Of a DNA stretch of 64,000 nt, positions 43,056 through 51,563 are shown piece by piece (position 1 is the stretch's first letter; every line of letters starts with the position of its first letter). The DNA is taken from positions 310,001-374,000 of the forward strand of contig NZ_JABWRJ020000001.1 of assembly GCF_014268935.2 (NCBI RefSeq). The letters are read 5' to 3'. The notes under the pieces are model-generated. The model saw nothing but the letters and a program-made list of their open reading frames with translations, was not told the origin of the DNA and did not search any database. The translations under genes were made by a program, and so were the position numbers. Origin of the DNA: Pseudomonas peradeniyensis. GTDB taxonomy: Bacteria; Pseudomonadota; Gammaproteobacteria; Pseudomonadales; Pseudomonadaceae.

Positions 43056-44276
43056 ATGCCCCTCAGCTTGTCCATTTCCCAGGCCCGCCGCCTGGCCTTG
43101 TCCGCCCAGGGCTTCGGCAAGTCGCCCGGCGGCCCGCCGACCCTCGCCAGCCTCACGCGGATGTTCCAGCGCCTGGGCGTGGTGCAGATCGATTCGGTCA
43201 ATGCCCTGGTACGCTCCCACTACCTGCCGCTGTTCTCGCGCCTGGGCGACTACCCGCACGACCTGCTGGACCAGCTCGCCTGGGGCCAGCGCCGCCAGCG
43301 CCGATTGTTCGAATATTGGGGCCATGAAGCATCGCTGCTGCCGCTGGCGTTGTACCCGCTGATGCGCTGGCGCATGGCCCACGCTGCCGACGGCAAGGGC
43401 ATCTACCGGCAACTGGCCGCGTTCGGCCGCGAGCGGCGCGAGGTGATCGAGCGGGTGCTGGCGGCGGTGCGCGACCAGGGCGCGTTGGGCGCGGGCAGCC
43501 TGTCCACCCGCGAGGAGCGCGCCGGCCCCTGGTGGGACTGGAGCGAAGAAAAGCACGCGCTGGAATGGCTGTTCGCCGCCGGCGAGGTCACCGTGGCCGG
43601 GCGTCGCGGTTTCGAGCGCCTGTACGACCTGCCCGAGCGGGTGCTGCCGGCGGCGATCCTCGAGCAGGCCCGGCCCAGTGAGGCCGAAGCGCACCAGGGC
43701 TTGCTGCTGCACGCCGCCGTTGCCCTGGGCGTGGCCACCGAACAGGACCTGCGCGACTACTTTCGCCTCTCGCCGCAGCAGAGCAAGGCCGCCCTGGCGG
43801 TGTTGGTCGAGGACAGGCGCCTGCAGGCCTGTACCGTGCAGGGCTGGAAACAACCGGCTTATGTCGCGGGGGTGCCACGGATTCCCCGGCGTATCGAGGC
43901 CAGCGCCTTGCTTTCGCCGTTCGATTCGCTGGTCTGGGCGCGCGAGCGTACTGAGCGCCTGTTCGATTTCCGCTACCGCCTGGAGATCTATACCCCGGCG
44001 CACAAGCGTGTGTACGGTTACTACGTGCTGCCGTTCCTTTATCGGGAGCGTATTGCCGCGCGGGTGGACCTGCGCGCCGAACGCGCCCATGGGCGGTTGG
44101 CGGTGCATGCAGTGCACGAGGAACCGGCAGGGCTGGACGGGGAAGGGTATCTGGCGCTGGCGGCCAACTTGCAGCGGCTAGCCGCCTGGCTGGGGCTGGA
44201 GAGGTTGCAGCTCAACTGCCCCCGCGCCGAGGGCAGCCGGCTGCGTCAGGCGTTGCTCAGCGGCGTACCTGCTTGA
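43056..44276 (+). CDS. YcaQ/AlkX-type DNA glycosylase
   Basis: 406 aa winged-helix protein (HTH_42 family). The catalytic QxD motif is present as VVQIDSV (Q44, D46), with [13 protein letters not shown] and [11 protein letters not shown] following as in E. coli YcaQ, which unhooks interstrand crosslinks and removes alkylated bases. The C-terminal [11 protein letters not shown] and RVDLRAERA region is conserved. Its 3' end overlaps the DAHP synthase gene by 20 bp tail to tail. Confidence 0.9.
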   Translation: MPLSLSISQARRLALSAQGFGKSPGGPPTLASLTRMFQRLGVVQIDSVNALVRSHYLPLFSRLGDYPHDLLDQLAWGQRRQRRLFEYWGHEASLLPLALYPLMRWRMAHAADGKGIYRQLAAFGRERREVIERVLAAVRDQGALGAGSLSTREERAGPWWDWSEEKHALEWLFAAGEVTVAGRRGFERLYDLPERVLPAAILEQARPSEAEAHQGLLLHAAVALGVATEQDLRDYFRLSPQQSKAALAVLVEDRRLQACTVQGWKQPAYVAGVPRIPRRIEASALLSPFDSLVWARERTERLFDFRYRLEIYTPAHKRVYGYYVLPFLYRERIAARVDLRAERAHGRLAVHAVHEEPAGLDGEGYLALAANLQRLAAWLGLERLQLNCPRAEGSRLRQALLSGVPA

Positions 44277-45603
44277 GGGTTTCGGCGATCAGGAACGCCA
44301 GCTCCAGCGACTGGTCGGCGTTCATGCGCGGGTCGCAGTGAGTGTGGTAGCGGTCGGACAGGGCGTCCTCGGTGATCGGCCGGGCGCCGCCGATGCACTC
44401 GGTGACGTTCTGCCCGGTCATCTCGATATGGATGCCGCCAGCGTGGCTGCCCTCGGCCTGGTGCACCTGGAAGAACTGCTTGACCTCGTCGAGGATCTGC
44501 GCGAAATCGCGGGTCTTGTAGCCGCTGCTGGCCTTGATGGTGTTGCCGTGCATCGGGTCGGAGCTCCACAGCACCTGGCGCCCCTCCCGTTGCACGGTGC
44601 GGATCAGCCCCGGCAGGTGGTCGCCGACCTTGCCGGCGCCCATGCGCACGATCAGGTTCAGGCGGCCCGGGTCGTTGTCCGGGTTGAGCACGTCGATCAG
44701 GTGGATCAGCTCCTCGGGGTTCATGCTCGGGCCGACCTTGACCCCGATCGGGTTGTGCACACCGCGCAGAAACTCGACATGGGCGCCATCGAGTTGGCGC
44801 GTGCGGTCGCCGATCCACAGCATGTGCGCCGAGCAGTCGTAGTAGTCACCGGTCAGGCTGTCGCTGCGCACGAAGGCTTCCTCGTAGTTGAGCAGCAACG
44901 CTTCGTGGGCGGTGAAGAAGCTGGTTTCACGCAGTTGCGGCGCGGTGTCCAGGCCGCAGGCGCGCATGAAGGCCAGGGTCTCGTCGATACGGTTGGCCAA
45001 CTGGTGGTACTTGTCGGCCAGCGCCGAGTTGGCGATGAAGTCCAGGTTCCACTTGTGCACCTGGTGCAGGTCGGCGAAGCCGCCCTGGGCGAAGGCGCGC
45101 AGCAGGTTGAGGCTGGCGGTGGCCTGGTGGTAGGCCTGCAGCAGGCGCTCCGGGTCGGGGACGCGGCTTTTTTCGTCGAAGCCGATGCCGTTGACGATAT
45201 CGCCGCGGTAGGCGGGCAGGGTGATGTCGCCGATGGTCTCGTCATTGGCCGAGCGCGGCTTGGCGAACTGGCCGGCCATGCGCCCGACCTTGACCACCGG
45301 GCAGCCGGCGGCGAAGGTCATGACAATGGCCATCTGCAGCAGCACCTTGAAGGTGTCGCGAATCTTCGCCGCGGAGAACTCGGCGAAGCTCTCGGCGCAG
45401 TCGCCGCCCTGCAGCAGGAACGCCCGACCCTGGGTTACTTCGGCGAACTGCCGGCGCAGCTCGCGGGCCTCGCCGGCGAACACCAGCGGCGGGTAGCTGG
45501 CCAACGTCTGCTCCACCTTCAGCAGGTGCGCGGCGTCGGGGTAGATCGGTTGCTGCTGGATCGGCAGGGCGCGCCAGCTGTCAGGGGTCCATTGTCGGGT
45601 CAT
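44257..45603 (-). CDS. 3-deoxy-7-phosphoheptulonate synthase, class II
   Basis: 448 aa class II (plant-type) DAHP synthase, which condenses PEP and erythrose-4-phosphate in the first shikimate step. Visible motifs: [14 protein letters not shown] with the metal-binding Cys, [35 protein letters not shown] and [10 protein letters not shown] with metal-binding His, and CDPRMN near the end. Pseudomonads also have class I enzymes and a phenazine-linked class II enzyme; no phz genes are nearby, so this is probably the primary-metabolism type. Tail overlap with the glycosylase gene. Confidence 0.95.
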   Translation of the reverse strand: MTRQWTPDSWRALPIQQQPIYPDAAHLLKVEQTLASYPPLVFAGEARELRRQFAEVTQGRAFLLQGGDCAESFAEFSAAKIRDTFKVLLQMAIVMTFAAGCPVVKVGRMAGQFAKPRSANDETIGDITLPAYRGDIVNGIGFDEKSRVPDPERLLQAYHQATASLNLLRAFAQGGFADLHQVHKWNLDFIANSALADKYHQLANRIDETLAFMRACGLDTAPQLRETSFFTAHEALLLNYEEAFVRSDSLTGDYYDCSAHMLWIGDRTRQLDGAHVEFLRGVHNPIGVKVGPSMNPEELIHLIDVLNPDNDPGRLNLIVRMGAGKVGDHLPGLIRTVQREGRQVLWSSDPMHGNTIKASSGYKTRDFAQILDEVKQFFQVHQAEGSHAGGIHIEMTGQNVTECIGGARPITEDALSDRYHTHCDPRMNADQSLELAFLIAETLKQVRR

Positions 45604-45719
45604 CGCAAGCTCTATCCATAAGTGTCGTTAAGGCCTGCCAGCCATGGTACGCCCGGGTGTGCTTGTTGCACCACCGGCATTGGCGGACAATGGGCGTTTT
45701 GCGCGGGCAGGTGGTAAGG

Positions 45720-46475
45720 ATGGCGACGGAGCGGGAAGAGCGGCTGCTGGCACGGGTCGAGGACGCCTTTGGCGTCATCAGCGTGTACGAGGTGGATGAC
45801 TATCGCTTCCTCGAGTTCGGCGACGCCATCGAGCAGAGCTGCACCTTCACCGCCGATCCGAGCTGGCTGGAGTACGACTACACCCGCGCCATGCTGGTCG
45901 GCGCGCTGTGCCACGGGCAGCCGGAGAGCGCGCTGTTCCTCGGTCTTGGCGCCGGCACCCTGACCCAGGCGTGCCTGAAGTTCCTGCCGCTGGAGGATGT
46001 CGAGGCCATCGAGCTGCGCCCCGACGTGCCGCGCCTGGCCATGGAGTACATGGGCCTGGACGACGACCCGCGGCTGTATGTGCGGGTGGGCGACGCCCTC
46101 GAGCTGCTGCCCAGCGCGGAGAAGGCTGACCTGCTGTTCGTCGACCTGTATACCGACTATGGTCCCGGTGTCGGCCACCTGGCCTGGGGCTTCCTGGAAA
46201 ACTGCCAGAAGCAGTTGAACCCCGATGGCTGGCTGGTAATCAACCAGTGGGCCGGGGACGACGGCAAGCCGCTGGGCGCGGCCTTGTTGCGTGGTTTGTA
46301 CCACCGCCATTACTGGGAGCTGCCGGTGAAGGAGGGCAACGTGATCCTGCTAGTGCCGGCGGACCTGGAGCAGGCGCTGGATATCGATGCCGTGCGGGCG
46401 CGGGCCGCCGCGCTGGCGCCGCAGCTGGGGTATTCGCTGGAATACCTGATCAAGGAAATCCGCCCGGCGACCTGA
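45720..46475 (+). CDS. Spermidine-synthase-like methyltransferase-fold protein
   Basis: 251 aa. Rossmann-type fold: ALFLGLGAGTLTQACLKFLP near residue 67 binds the nucleoside cofactor, VEAIELRP follows, and ADLLFVDLYTDYG replaces the classic aminopropyltransferase active-site segment. The N-terminal beta region (VEDAFGVISVYEVDDYRFLEFG) matches polyamine synthase N-domains. No polyamine pathway partner is adjacent, so the true substrate is uncertain. Start ATG 45720 follows GGTGGTAAGG. Confidence 0.82.
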   Translation: MATEREERLLARVEDAFGVISVYEVDDYRFLEFGDAIEQSCTFTADPSWLEYDYTRAMLVGALCHGQPESALFLGLGAGTLTQACLKFLPLEDVEAIELRPDVPRLAMEYMGLDDDPRLYVRVGDALELLPSAEKADLLFVDLYTDYGPGVGHLAWGFLENCQKQLNPDGWLVINQWAGDDGKPLGAALLRGLYHRHYWELPVKEGNVILLVPADLEQALDIDAVRARAAALAPQLGYSLEYLIKEIRPAT

Positions 46476-46492
46476 TGAGCCGCCCAACGCGA

Positions 46493-46659
46493 TCCCTGTG
46501 GGAGCGGCCTCGTGTCGCGAAAGGGCCGCAGCGCGGCCCCGGGATATGTGCCCACCTCAAGATCGCCGGGGCCGCCTTGCGGCCCTTTCGCGACACAAGG
46601 CCGCTCCCACAGGGGATAGTTTCCCTGCGCGACAGCGTAGCCCGAAGGGCTGGGCGATC
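46493..46659. repeat. Composite type B REP pair with conserved flank
   Basis: CCCTGTGGGAGCGGCCTCGTG and the complementary arm flank a GGCCGC-rich centre; 46612-46659 is the same 45-nt flank (AGCCC-GAA-GGGCT hairpin) seen at 9023-9069, inverted. Lies upstream of the helicase promoter. Confidence 0.8.
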
Positions 46660-46741
46660 TTCTACAGGGAAACGATTCAGCCTGGATCCAATGTGGGTCT
46701 TGGCCGTCGAAATATTTCTCACAATTCACGGCTATTTCGGG

Positions 46742-46747
46742 TATAGT
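46742..46747 (+). promoter_or_regulatory. Probable -10 box of the DEAD-box helicase promoter
   Basis: TATAGT, followed by a GC-rich ACGCGCC. The -35 is poor (TCACAA at 46719-46724, 17-bp spacing). Transcription would start near 46754 and give a 5' leader of about 210 nt. Confidence 0.55.
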
Positions 46748-46753
46748 ACGCGC

Positions 46754-46968
46754 CGGTCTTTTAGCGGACCTCAAAATCAGGTGGTGCAAATCCTCCGAAT
46801 CCAGCTTCGGCTGCGCGTCCGCTAGGCGGACCTTCCCAAGACGTTCCTATTTCAATCGTTTTCGCAAATCCCCGCCGCCAAAGCTGCCTGGGTGACCGAC
46901 TGGTCTTTCAAGGCATGTGCAGCTTTGGAGCATGGGTCTTTGCGGATGCACCTAGAGGCAGACCCATG
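46754..46968 (+). promoter_or_regulatory. Structured 5' leader of the DEAD-box helicase mRNA
   Basis: Four elements are visible. (1) GTCCGC at 46817-46822 can pair with GCGGAC upstream (46764-46769) or with GCGGAC immediately downstream (46826-46831, 3-nt loop), so the two are mutually exclusive. (2) CAGC-TTCG-GCTG (46802-46813), an extra-stable tetraloop hairpin. (3) CCAAAGCTGC (46878-46887) with GCAGCTTTGG (46919-46928), 10 bp perfect, enclosing GACC-GACT-GGTC. (4) CATGGGTCT (46931-46939) with AGACCCATG (46960-46968), 9 bp perfect, holding the start codon, with GAGG in the loop. This suggests translational control. Confidence 0.7.
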
Positions 46969-48642
46969 ACCCAGGAAACCGGCGGATTCGCCGCTCTCGA
47001 ACTCAATCCGAACATCGTTGCTGCCGTCCTGGCCACCGGCTATGAAGAGCCGTCGGCCATCCAGCAACAGTCGATCCCGATCATCCTCGCCGGTCACGAC
47101 ATGATCGGCCAGGCGCAGACTGGCACCGGCAAGACCGCTGCCTTCGCCCTGCCGATCCTCAACAAGATCGACGTGAGCAAGCGCGAACCGCAAGCCCTGA
47201 TCCTGGCGCCAACCCGTGAGTTGGCGCTGCAAGTAGCCACCGCTTTCGAAACCTACGCCAAGCAGATGCCGGGCGTTAACGTGGTGGCCGTGTACGGTGG
47301 TGCCCCGATGGGCCCACAGCTGCGTGCCATTCGCAATGGCGCACAGATCGTCGTCGCCACCCCGGGCCGCCTGTGCGACCACCTGCGCCGCGACGAGAAA
47401 GTCCTGTCCACCGTCCAGTACCTGGTACTCGACGAAGCCGACGAGATGCTCAAGCTGGGCTTCATGGATGACCTCGAAGTGATCTTCGATGCCATCCCTG
47501 CCACCCGCCAGACCGTGCTGTTCTCCGCCACCCTGCCGGCCTCGATCCGTGCCATCGCCGAGCGCCACCTGCGCGAGCCGAAGCACGTCAAGATCCAGAG
47601 CAAGACCCAGACCGTGACCGCGATCGAGCAGGCCCACCTGATGGTCCACGCCGACCAGAAGATCCCGGCCGTGCTGCGCCTGCTGGAAGTGGAAGAGTTC
47701 GATGCGCTGATCGCCTTCGTGCGTACCAAGCAGGCCACCCTGGACCTGGCCGCCGCCCTGGAAGCCAAAGGCTACAAGGCTGCCGCGCTGAACGGCGACA
47801 TCGCCCAGAACCAGCGTGAGCGCGTGATCGACTCGCTCAAGGACGGCCGCCTGGACATCGTCGTCGCCACCGACGTCGCTGCCCGTGGCCTGGACGTGCC
47901 GCGCATCACCCACGTGTTCAACGTCGACATGCCGTACGACCCGGAGTCCTACGTGCACCGTATCGGCCGTACCGGCCGTGCCGGTCGCGATGGCCGTGCG
48001 CTGCTGCTGGTCACCCCGCGTGAGCGCCGCATGCTGCAGGTGATCGAGCGTGTCACCGGTCAGAAAGTCGCCGAAGCCCGCCTGCCTAACCCGCAAGCCG
48101 TGCTGGATGCGCGCATCAAGAAGCTGACCAAGAGCCTGGCGCCGCTGGTGGCCGAGTCCGAGGCCAGCCACGGCGAGCTGTTCGACCGCCTGACCGCCGA
48201 CCTGGGCTGCACCCCGCGTGCCTTGGCCGCGGCCCTGCTGCGCAAGGCCACCAACGGCCAGGCGCTGGACCTGGCTTCGGTGGAGCGCGAGCAGCCGCTG
48301 GTGCCGACCTACACCCCGCGTGAGCGTGGTGAGCGTACCGAGCGCGGCGAGCGTCCGGACCGTGGCGAGCGCGAGCGCCGTGCGCCAATGCCGCTGGCCG
48401 AAGGCCGCGTGCGTTGCCGTACCGCCCTGGGTGCCCGTGACGGCATCGCCGCCAAGAACCTGCTGGGCGCGATCCTCAACGAGGGTGGCCTGGCGCGTGA
48501 CGCCATCGGTCGTATCCAGGTGCGTGACAGCTTCAGCCTGGTCGAGCTGCCGGAAGACGGCCTCGAGCGCCTGCTGACCAAGCTCAAGGACACCCGCGTG
48601 GCCGGCAAGCAGCTGAAGCTGCGCCGCTACCGCGAAGACTGA
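46966..48642 (+). CDS. deaD: DEAD-box RNA helicase, CsdA/DeaD type
   Basis: 558 aa. Q motif (GFAALELNPNIVAAVLATGYEEPSAIQQQ is partial here: GF...Q), Walker A AQTGTGKT, PTRELALQV, TPGRLCDH, DEAD box VLDEADEML, SAT, then the second RecA domain with ARGLDVPRI and HRIGRTGRAGR. After residue 440 comes a basic RGER repeat linker, followed by a DbpA-type RNA-binding domain (GIAAKNLLGAILNEGG...). Acts in cold adaptation, ribosome assembly and mRNA turnover. An in-frame ATG at 46915 would add 17 residues but has no good SD. The start codon lies in a predicted 9-bp stem. Confidence 0.93.
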   Translation: MTQETGGFAALELNPNIVAAVLATGYEEPSAIQQQSIPIILAGHDMIGQAQTGTGKTAAFALPILNKIDVSKREPQALILAPTRELALQVATAFETYAKQMPGVNVVAVYGGAPMGPQLRAIRNGAQIVVATPGRLCDHLRRDEKVLSTVQYLVLDEADEMLKLGFMDDLEVIFDAIPATRQTVLFSATLPASIRAIAERHLREPKHVKIQSKTQTVTAIEQAHLMVHADQKIPAVLRLLEVEEFDALIAFVRTKQATLDLAAALEAKGYKAAALNGDIAQNQRERVIDSLKDGRLDIVVATDVAARGLDVPRITHVFNVDMPYDPESYVHRIGRTGRAGRDGRALLLVTPRERRMLQVIERVTGQKVAEARLPNPQAVLDARIKKLTKSLAPLVAESEASHGELFDRLTADLGCTPRALAAALLRKATNGQALDLASVEREQPLVPTYTPRERGERTERGERPDRGERERRAPMPLAEGRVRCRTALGARDGIAAKNLLGAILNEGGLARDAIGRIQVRDSFSLVELPEDGLERLLTKLKDTRVAGKQLKLRRYRED

Positions 48643-48656
48643 TCCTGGCGCTGCAA

Positions 48657-48693
48657 TAAAAAATCCCCGGCCACTTGGCCGGGGATTTTTTTT
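48657..48693 (+). terminator. deaD terminator
   Basis: AAAAATCCCCGGCC-ACTT-GGCCGGGGATTTTTTT, 14 bp after the stop. Confidence 0.95.
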
Positions 48694-48714
48694 GCCTGAC
48701 GCTCAGCTGACCCC

Positions 48715-48762
48715 GATCCCTGTAGGAGCGGCCTCGTGCCGCGAAAGGGGCGCAACGCGCCC
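48715..48762. repeat. Single type B REP
   Basis: CCCTGTAGGAGCGGCCTCGTG followed by GGGGCG-CAAC-GCGCCCC. Only one arm is present. Between convergent deaD and the dioxygenase gene. Confidence 0.75.
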
Positions 48763-48772
48763 CCGGCGTACG

Positions 48773-49525
48773 TCAGTCGAACCGATAGATATCCATCCCC
48801 AACGCCCCCAGCGTAAACCCCTGGTGCACGATCCCAAACCGTCCGCCAGCCCCCATGGCGAAGAACAACGGCAAAAGGTGTTCGTCACTGGGATGGTTAC
48901 GCACCGCAAACGGCGCCTGCCGCCGATAATCCACGAGCGCCGTCTCATCCCCGGCACTTGACCGATCCACCACCCAGTCACGAAACGCCAGCGCCCAGGG
49001 CTCGACCGCATCCGGCCCGGCGTGCCAGTCCAGCTCGCCCAGGTTATGGGTGATGCTACCCGAGCCGACCAGCAGGATGCCTTCTTCGCGCAGTGCCGAC
49101 AGCGCCCGGCCAACCTTCAGTTGCAGATCGGGACCGGCCTGGCTGGGCAGCGACACCTGAACCACCGGAATATCCGCCTCGGGATACATCAGCGACAACG
49201 GCACCCAGGCACCATGGTCGAAGGGCCGCTGCTCATCCAGCCGGGCTCCGAGAAGTTCGGACAGCCGCCTGGCCAGCGCCGGTTCGCCGGGCGCCGGGTA
49301 CTGCACCGCATACAGCGCTGGCGGAAAACCATGGAAGTCATGCCAGGTCTGCGGCTGCGGGTTGCTCATCACCAGCAGTTCGCGGCTCTCCCAGTGCGCC
49401 GACACCACCACGATCGCCTTCGGCCGGGGCAGTGCGCGGGCCAGCGCGGCCAGGGCCGGGCCGCTGGCGCCGGGTTGCAGGGCGAGCATGGGCGATCCAT
49501 GGGAGATGAACAGGCTGGGCAGCAT
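48773..49525 (-). CDS. 4,5-DOPA-dioxygenase-type extradiol dioxygenase
   Basis: 250 aa, LigB/DODA superfamily (YgiD/YgiD-like). Likely zinc or iron ligands and catalytic His: LFISHGSPM, VVSAHWES, FDHGAWVPL and GSGSITHNLGEL, all conserved in the family. Opens catecholic rings between C4 and C5 in characterised members; the natural substrate here is unknown. ATG at 49525 is chosen because the family begins with LPSLFISHG; upstream in-frame ATG adds unrelated residues. Confidence 0.9.
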   Translation of the reverse strand: MLPSLFISHGSPMLALQPGASGPALAALARALPRPKAIVVVSAHWESRELLVMSNPQPQTWHDFHGFPPALYAVQYPAPGEPALARRLSELLGARLDEQRPFDHGAWVPLSLMYPEADIPVVQVSLPSQAGPDLQLKVGRALSALREEGILLVGSGSITHNLGELDWHAGPDAVEPWALAFRDWVVDRSSAGDETALVDYRRQAPFAVRNHPSDEHLLPLFFAMGAGGRFGIVHQGFTLGALGMDIYRFD

Positions 49526-49626
49526 GGCGGGGTCCTGGCAGGTAAGATGCTGCCATCTTCGATCAGCTTTCGATCGAGATCCAATATAAGTTTTCACAGG
49601 CTTTTATCGAAAAACCGGGAGGAATC

Positions 49627-50277
49627 ATGGAGCCAGCGTTCTGGCACAAGCGGTGGGCGGACAACCAGATCGGCTTTCACCAACCTCAGGTGAACCCGTA
49701 CCTGCAGGCGCACTGGTCGACGTTGGGGCTGGCCCACGGCGCGCGGGTGCTGGTGCCGCTGTGCGGCAAGAGCCTGGACCTGCTCTGGCTGGCCGCCCAA
49801 GGCTATAGGGTGCTGGGGGTGGAGCTGTCGCGCAGGGCGGTGGCGGACTTCTTCACCGAACATGGCCTGGTGGCGCAGATTGCCCGGCACGGTGCCTTCG
49901 AGGTGTGGCGCAGCGATGAGGTGGAGCTGTGGTGCGGGGATGTGTTTGCCTTGCGCGCCGAGGATCTGGCGGAGTGCGCGGGGGTGTATGACCGGGCGGC
50001 GCTGATCGCCTTGCCGCTGGCGATGCGCGAGCGCTACATGGCGTTGTTGGGTGAGCGGTTGCCAGCGGCCTGCCGTGGGCTGCTGGTGACCCTGGATTAC
50101 GACCAGGGATTGATCGACGGGCCGCCGTTCTCGGTGCCGGACGCCGAAGTGCGGGCTGGGTTTGCCGGGTGGCGGGTCGATGAGGTCGAGGCGCGGGAGA
50201 TTCTGGGCGAGAGTCCGAAGTTTCTCAAAGCTGGTGTCGAAAGTTTGGTTGAGCGAGTCTACAGCGTTCGGCGTTGA
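49627..50277 (+). CDS. tpm: Thiopurine S-methyltransferase
   Basis: 216 aa. Bacterial TPMT, which in pseudomonads also methylates selenium and tellurium oxyanion derivatives. N-terminus FWHKRWADNQIGFHQPQVNPYL, SAM motif VLVPLCGKSLDLLWLAAQGY, then GVELSRRAV and a YDRAALIALP segment. GGGAGGAATC gives a strong SD. Convergent with htpX, with a REP pair and a bidirectional terminator between. Confidence 0.95.
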   Translation: MEPAFWHKRWADNQIGFHQPQVNPYLQAHWSTLGLAHGARVLVPLCGKSLDLLWLAAQGYRVLGVELSRRAVADFFTEHGLVAQIARHGAFEVWRSDEVELWCGDVFALRAEDLAECAGVYDRAALIALPLAMRERYMALLGERLPAACRGLLVTLDYDQGLIDGPPFSVPDAEVRAGFAGWRVDEVEAREILGESPKFLKAGVESLVERVYSVRR

Positions 50278-50280
50278 AGC

Positions 50281-50351
50281 CATCGCGGGGCAAGCCCGCT
50301 CCCACGCCTGCACCAAACGGGCTGGTGTGGGAGCGGGCTTGCCCCGCGATG
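50281..50351. repeat. Inverted pair of type A REPs
   Basis: CATCGCGGGGCAAGCCCGCT and AGCGGGCTTGCCCCGCGATG around a loop with GCACCAAACGGGCTGGTG. Immediately after the tpm stop. Confidence 0.85.
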
Positions 50352-50370
50352 GGGCCGGTACTGGCAATGA

Positions 50371-50400
50371 AAAAGGGCGACCGAAGTCGCCCTTTCTTGT
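50371..50400. terminator. Bidirectional terminator between tpm and htpX
   Basis: AAAAGGGCGAC-CGAA-GTCGCCCTTT with A-rich and T-rich flanks on either side, 12 bp from the htpX stop. Confidence 0.85.
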
Positions 50401-50411
50401 TGCTGCCTGGA

Positions 50412-51299
50412 TCAACCGCGACGGCGCAGGGCGTCGATACGGTCTTCCAGCGGCGGGTGGCTCATCAGCAGGCCGGCCAGGCCATGCTTGAGGCCGCCAT
50501 TGATACCGAAGGCCTTCATGGTGTCGGGCATGTGCACCGGCAGGCCCTGTTCCGAGCGCAGGCGCTGCAGTGCACCGATCATCGCGCCGGTACCGGCCAG
50601 GTGGGCGCCGGCTTCGTCGGCGCGGAACTCGCGGCGACGCGAGTACCACATGACGATGATGCTGGCGAGGATGCCCAGTACCAGCTCGGCGACGATGGTC
50701 GCGATGAAGTAGGCGATGCCGTGGCCTTCTTCGTTCTTGAAGATCACCCGATCGACGAAGTTGCCGATGATACGGGCGAAGAACATCACGAAGGTGTTCA
50801 CCACGCCCTGCACCAGCGCCATGGTGACCATGTCGCCGTTGGCCACGTGGCCGATCTCGTGGGCCAGCACCGCACGCACCTCATCGGGCGAGAAGCGCTC
50901 CAGCAGGCCCTGGGAGACGGCGACCAGCGCGTCGTTGCGGTTCCAGCCGGTGGCGAAGGCGTTGGCCTCGTAGGCCGGGAAGATACCCACCTCGGGCATC
51001 TTGATGCCGGCCTCGCGGGACAGTTCCTCGACGGTCTGCAGCAGCCACTGTTCGTGGCGGGTGCGCGGCTGGGTGATGATCTGGGTGCCGGTGGTCATCT
51101 TCGCCATCCACTTGGAGATGAACAGCGAGACGAGCGAGCCAGCGAAACCGAACACGGCGCAGAAGACCAGCAGCTGGCCGAGGTTGAGGTCAACCCCGTT
51201 GGCCGCCATGAACCCGTTGAAGCCGAACAGGCTCAGGGTAATGCTTGCAACCAGCACCACCGCGAGGTTGGTGGCTACAAACAACAGAATGCGCATCAT
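50412..51299 (-). CDS. htpX: Membrane protease HtpX
   Basis: 295 aa M48 zinc metalloprotease of the inner membrane, for quality control of membrane proteins together with FtsH. Two N-terminal helices ([26 protein letters not shown] and [18 protein letters not shown]), HEIGH in [13 protein letters not shown], two further helices, and the third zinc ligand Glu in [10 protein letters not shown]. Two adjacent Met codons; AGGAG lies 12-15 nt upstream. A sigma-32-like promoter is visible upstream. Confidence 0.96.
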   Translation of the reverse strand: MMRILLFVATNLAVVLVASITLSLFGFNGFMAANGVDLNLGQLLVFCAVFGFAGSLVSLFISKWMAKMTTGTQIITQPRTRHEQWLLQTVEELSREAGIKMPEVGIFPAYEANAFATGWNRNDALVAVSQGLLERFSPDEVRAVLAHEIGHVANGDMVTMALVQGVVNTFVMFFARIIGNFVDRVIFKNEEGHGIAYFIATIVAELVLGILASIIVMWYSRRREFRADEAGAHLAGTGAMIGALQRLRSEQGLPVHMPDTMKAFGINGGLKHGLAGLLMSHPPLEDRIDALRRRG

Positions 51300-51344
51300 G
51301 GTTGTTACGTTCTCCTGACGGATAAGTTCGTTGCGTACTGCGGG

Positions 51345-51375
51345 GTATATAAGGGGGAGGGCGCGGCTATTCAAC
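51345..51375 (-). promoter_or_regulatory. Possible heat-shock (sigma-32) promoter of htpX
   Basis: On the minus strand GGTTGAAT (TTGAA at 51374-51370) is followed, after 13 nt, by CCCCTTATAT (51356-51347). This resembles the CTTGAA / CCCCATNT consensus and would give a 40-50 nt leader. HtpX is heat-inducible in E. coli. Confidence 0.5.
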
Positions 51376-51467
51376 CGGGCGACTATTTCAAACTGTGTAC
51401 GCGAGGAGTATGGCAGAGGATGCCGGGCGTACCGTGGGATAGAGCGTTGCAGGATGTAAGGCGAAAA

Positions 51468-51553
51468 CATCGCGGGGCCAGTCGCATCGGCGCACCGCCG
51501 CTCCCACGCCAGCTAGCGTGGGAGCGGCGTGGGAGCGGGCTGGCCCCGCGATG
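51468..51553. repeat. Chimeric REP with GTCGCATCGGCGCACCG block
   Basis: The left arm is CATCGCGGGGCCA joined to GTCGCATCGGCGCACCGCC and GCTCCCAC; the right arm repeats GTGGGAGCGGC GTGGGAGCGGGC and ends GGCCCCGCGATG. The inserted block recurs at 60528-60633, there on both arms. Confidence 0.75.
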
Positions 51554-51563
51554 ACGGTATCGC

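Noticed and set aside
44246..44818. 190-codon minus-strand frame overlapping the DAHP synthase
   Set aside because: Frame-shifted shadow of the synthase gene with Arg/Pro-rich low-complexity product.
46763..46823. tRNA-like fold (AGCGGAC/GTCCGCT closing stem) upstream of deaD
   Set aside because: No D arm, anticodon stem or CCA. It is better explained as part of the helicase mRNA leader.
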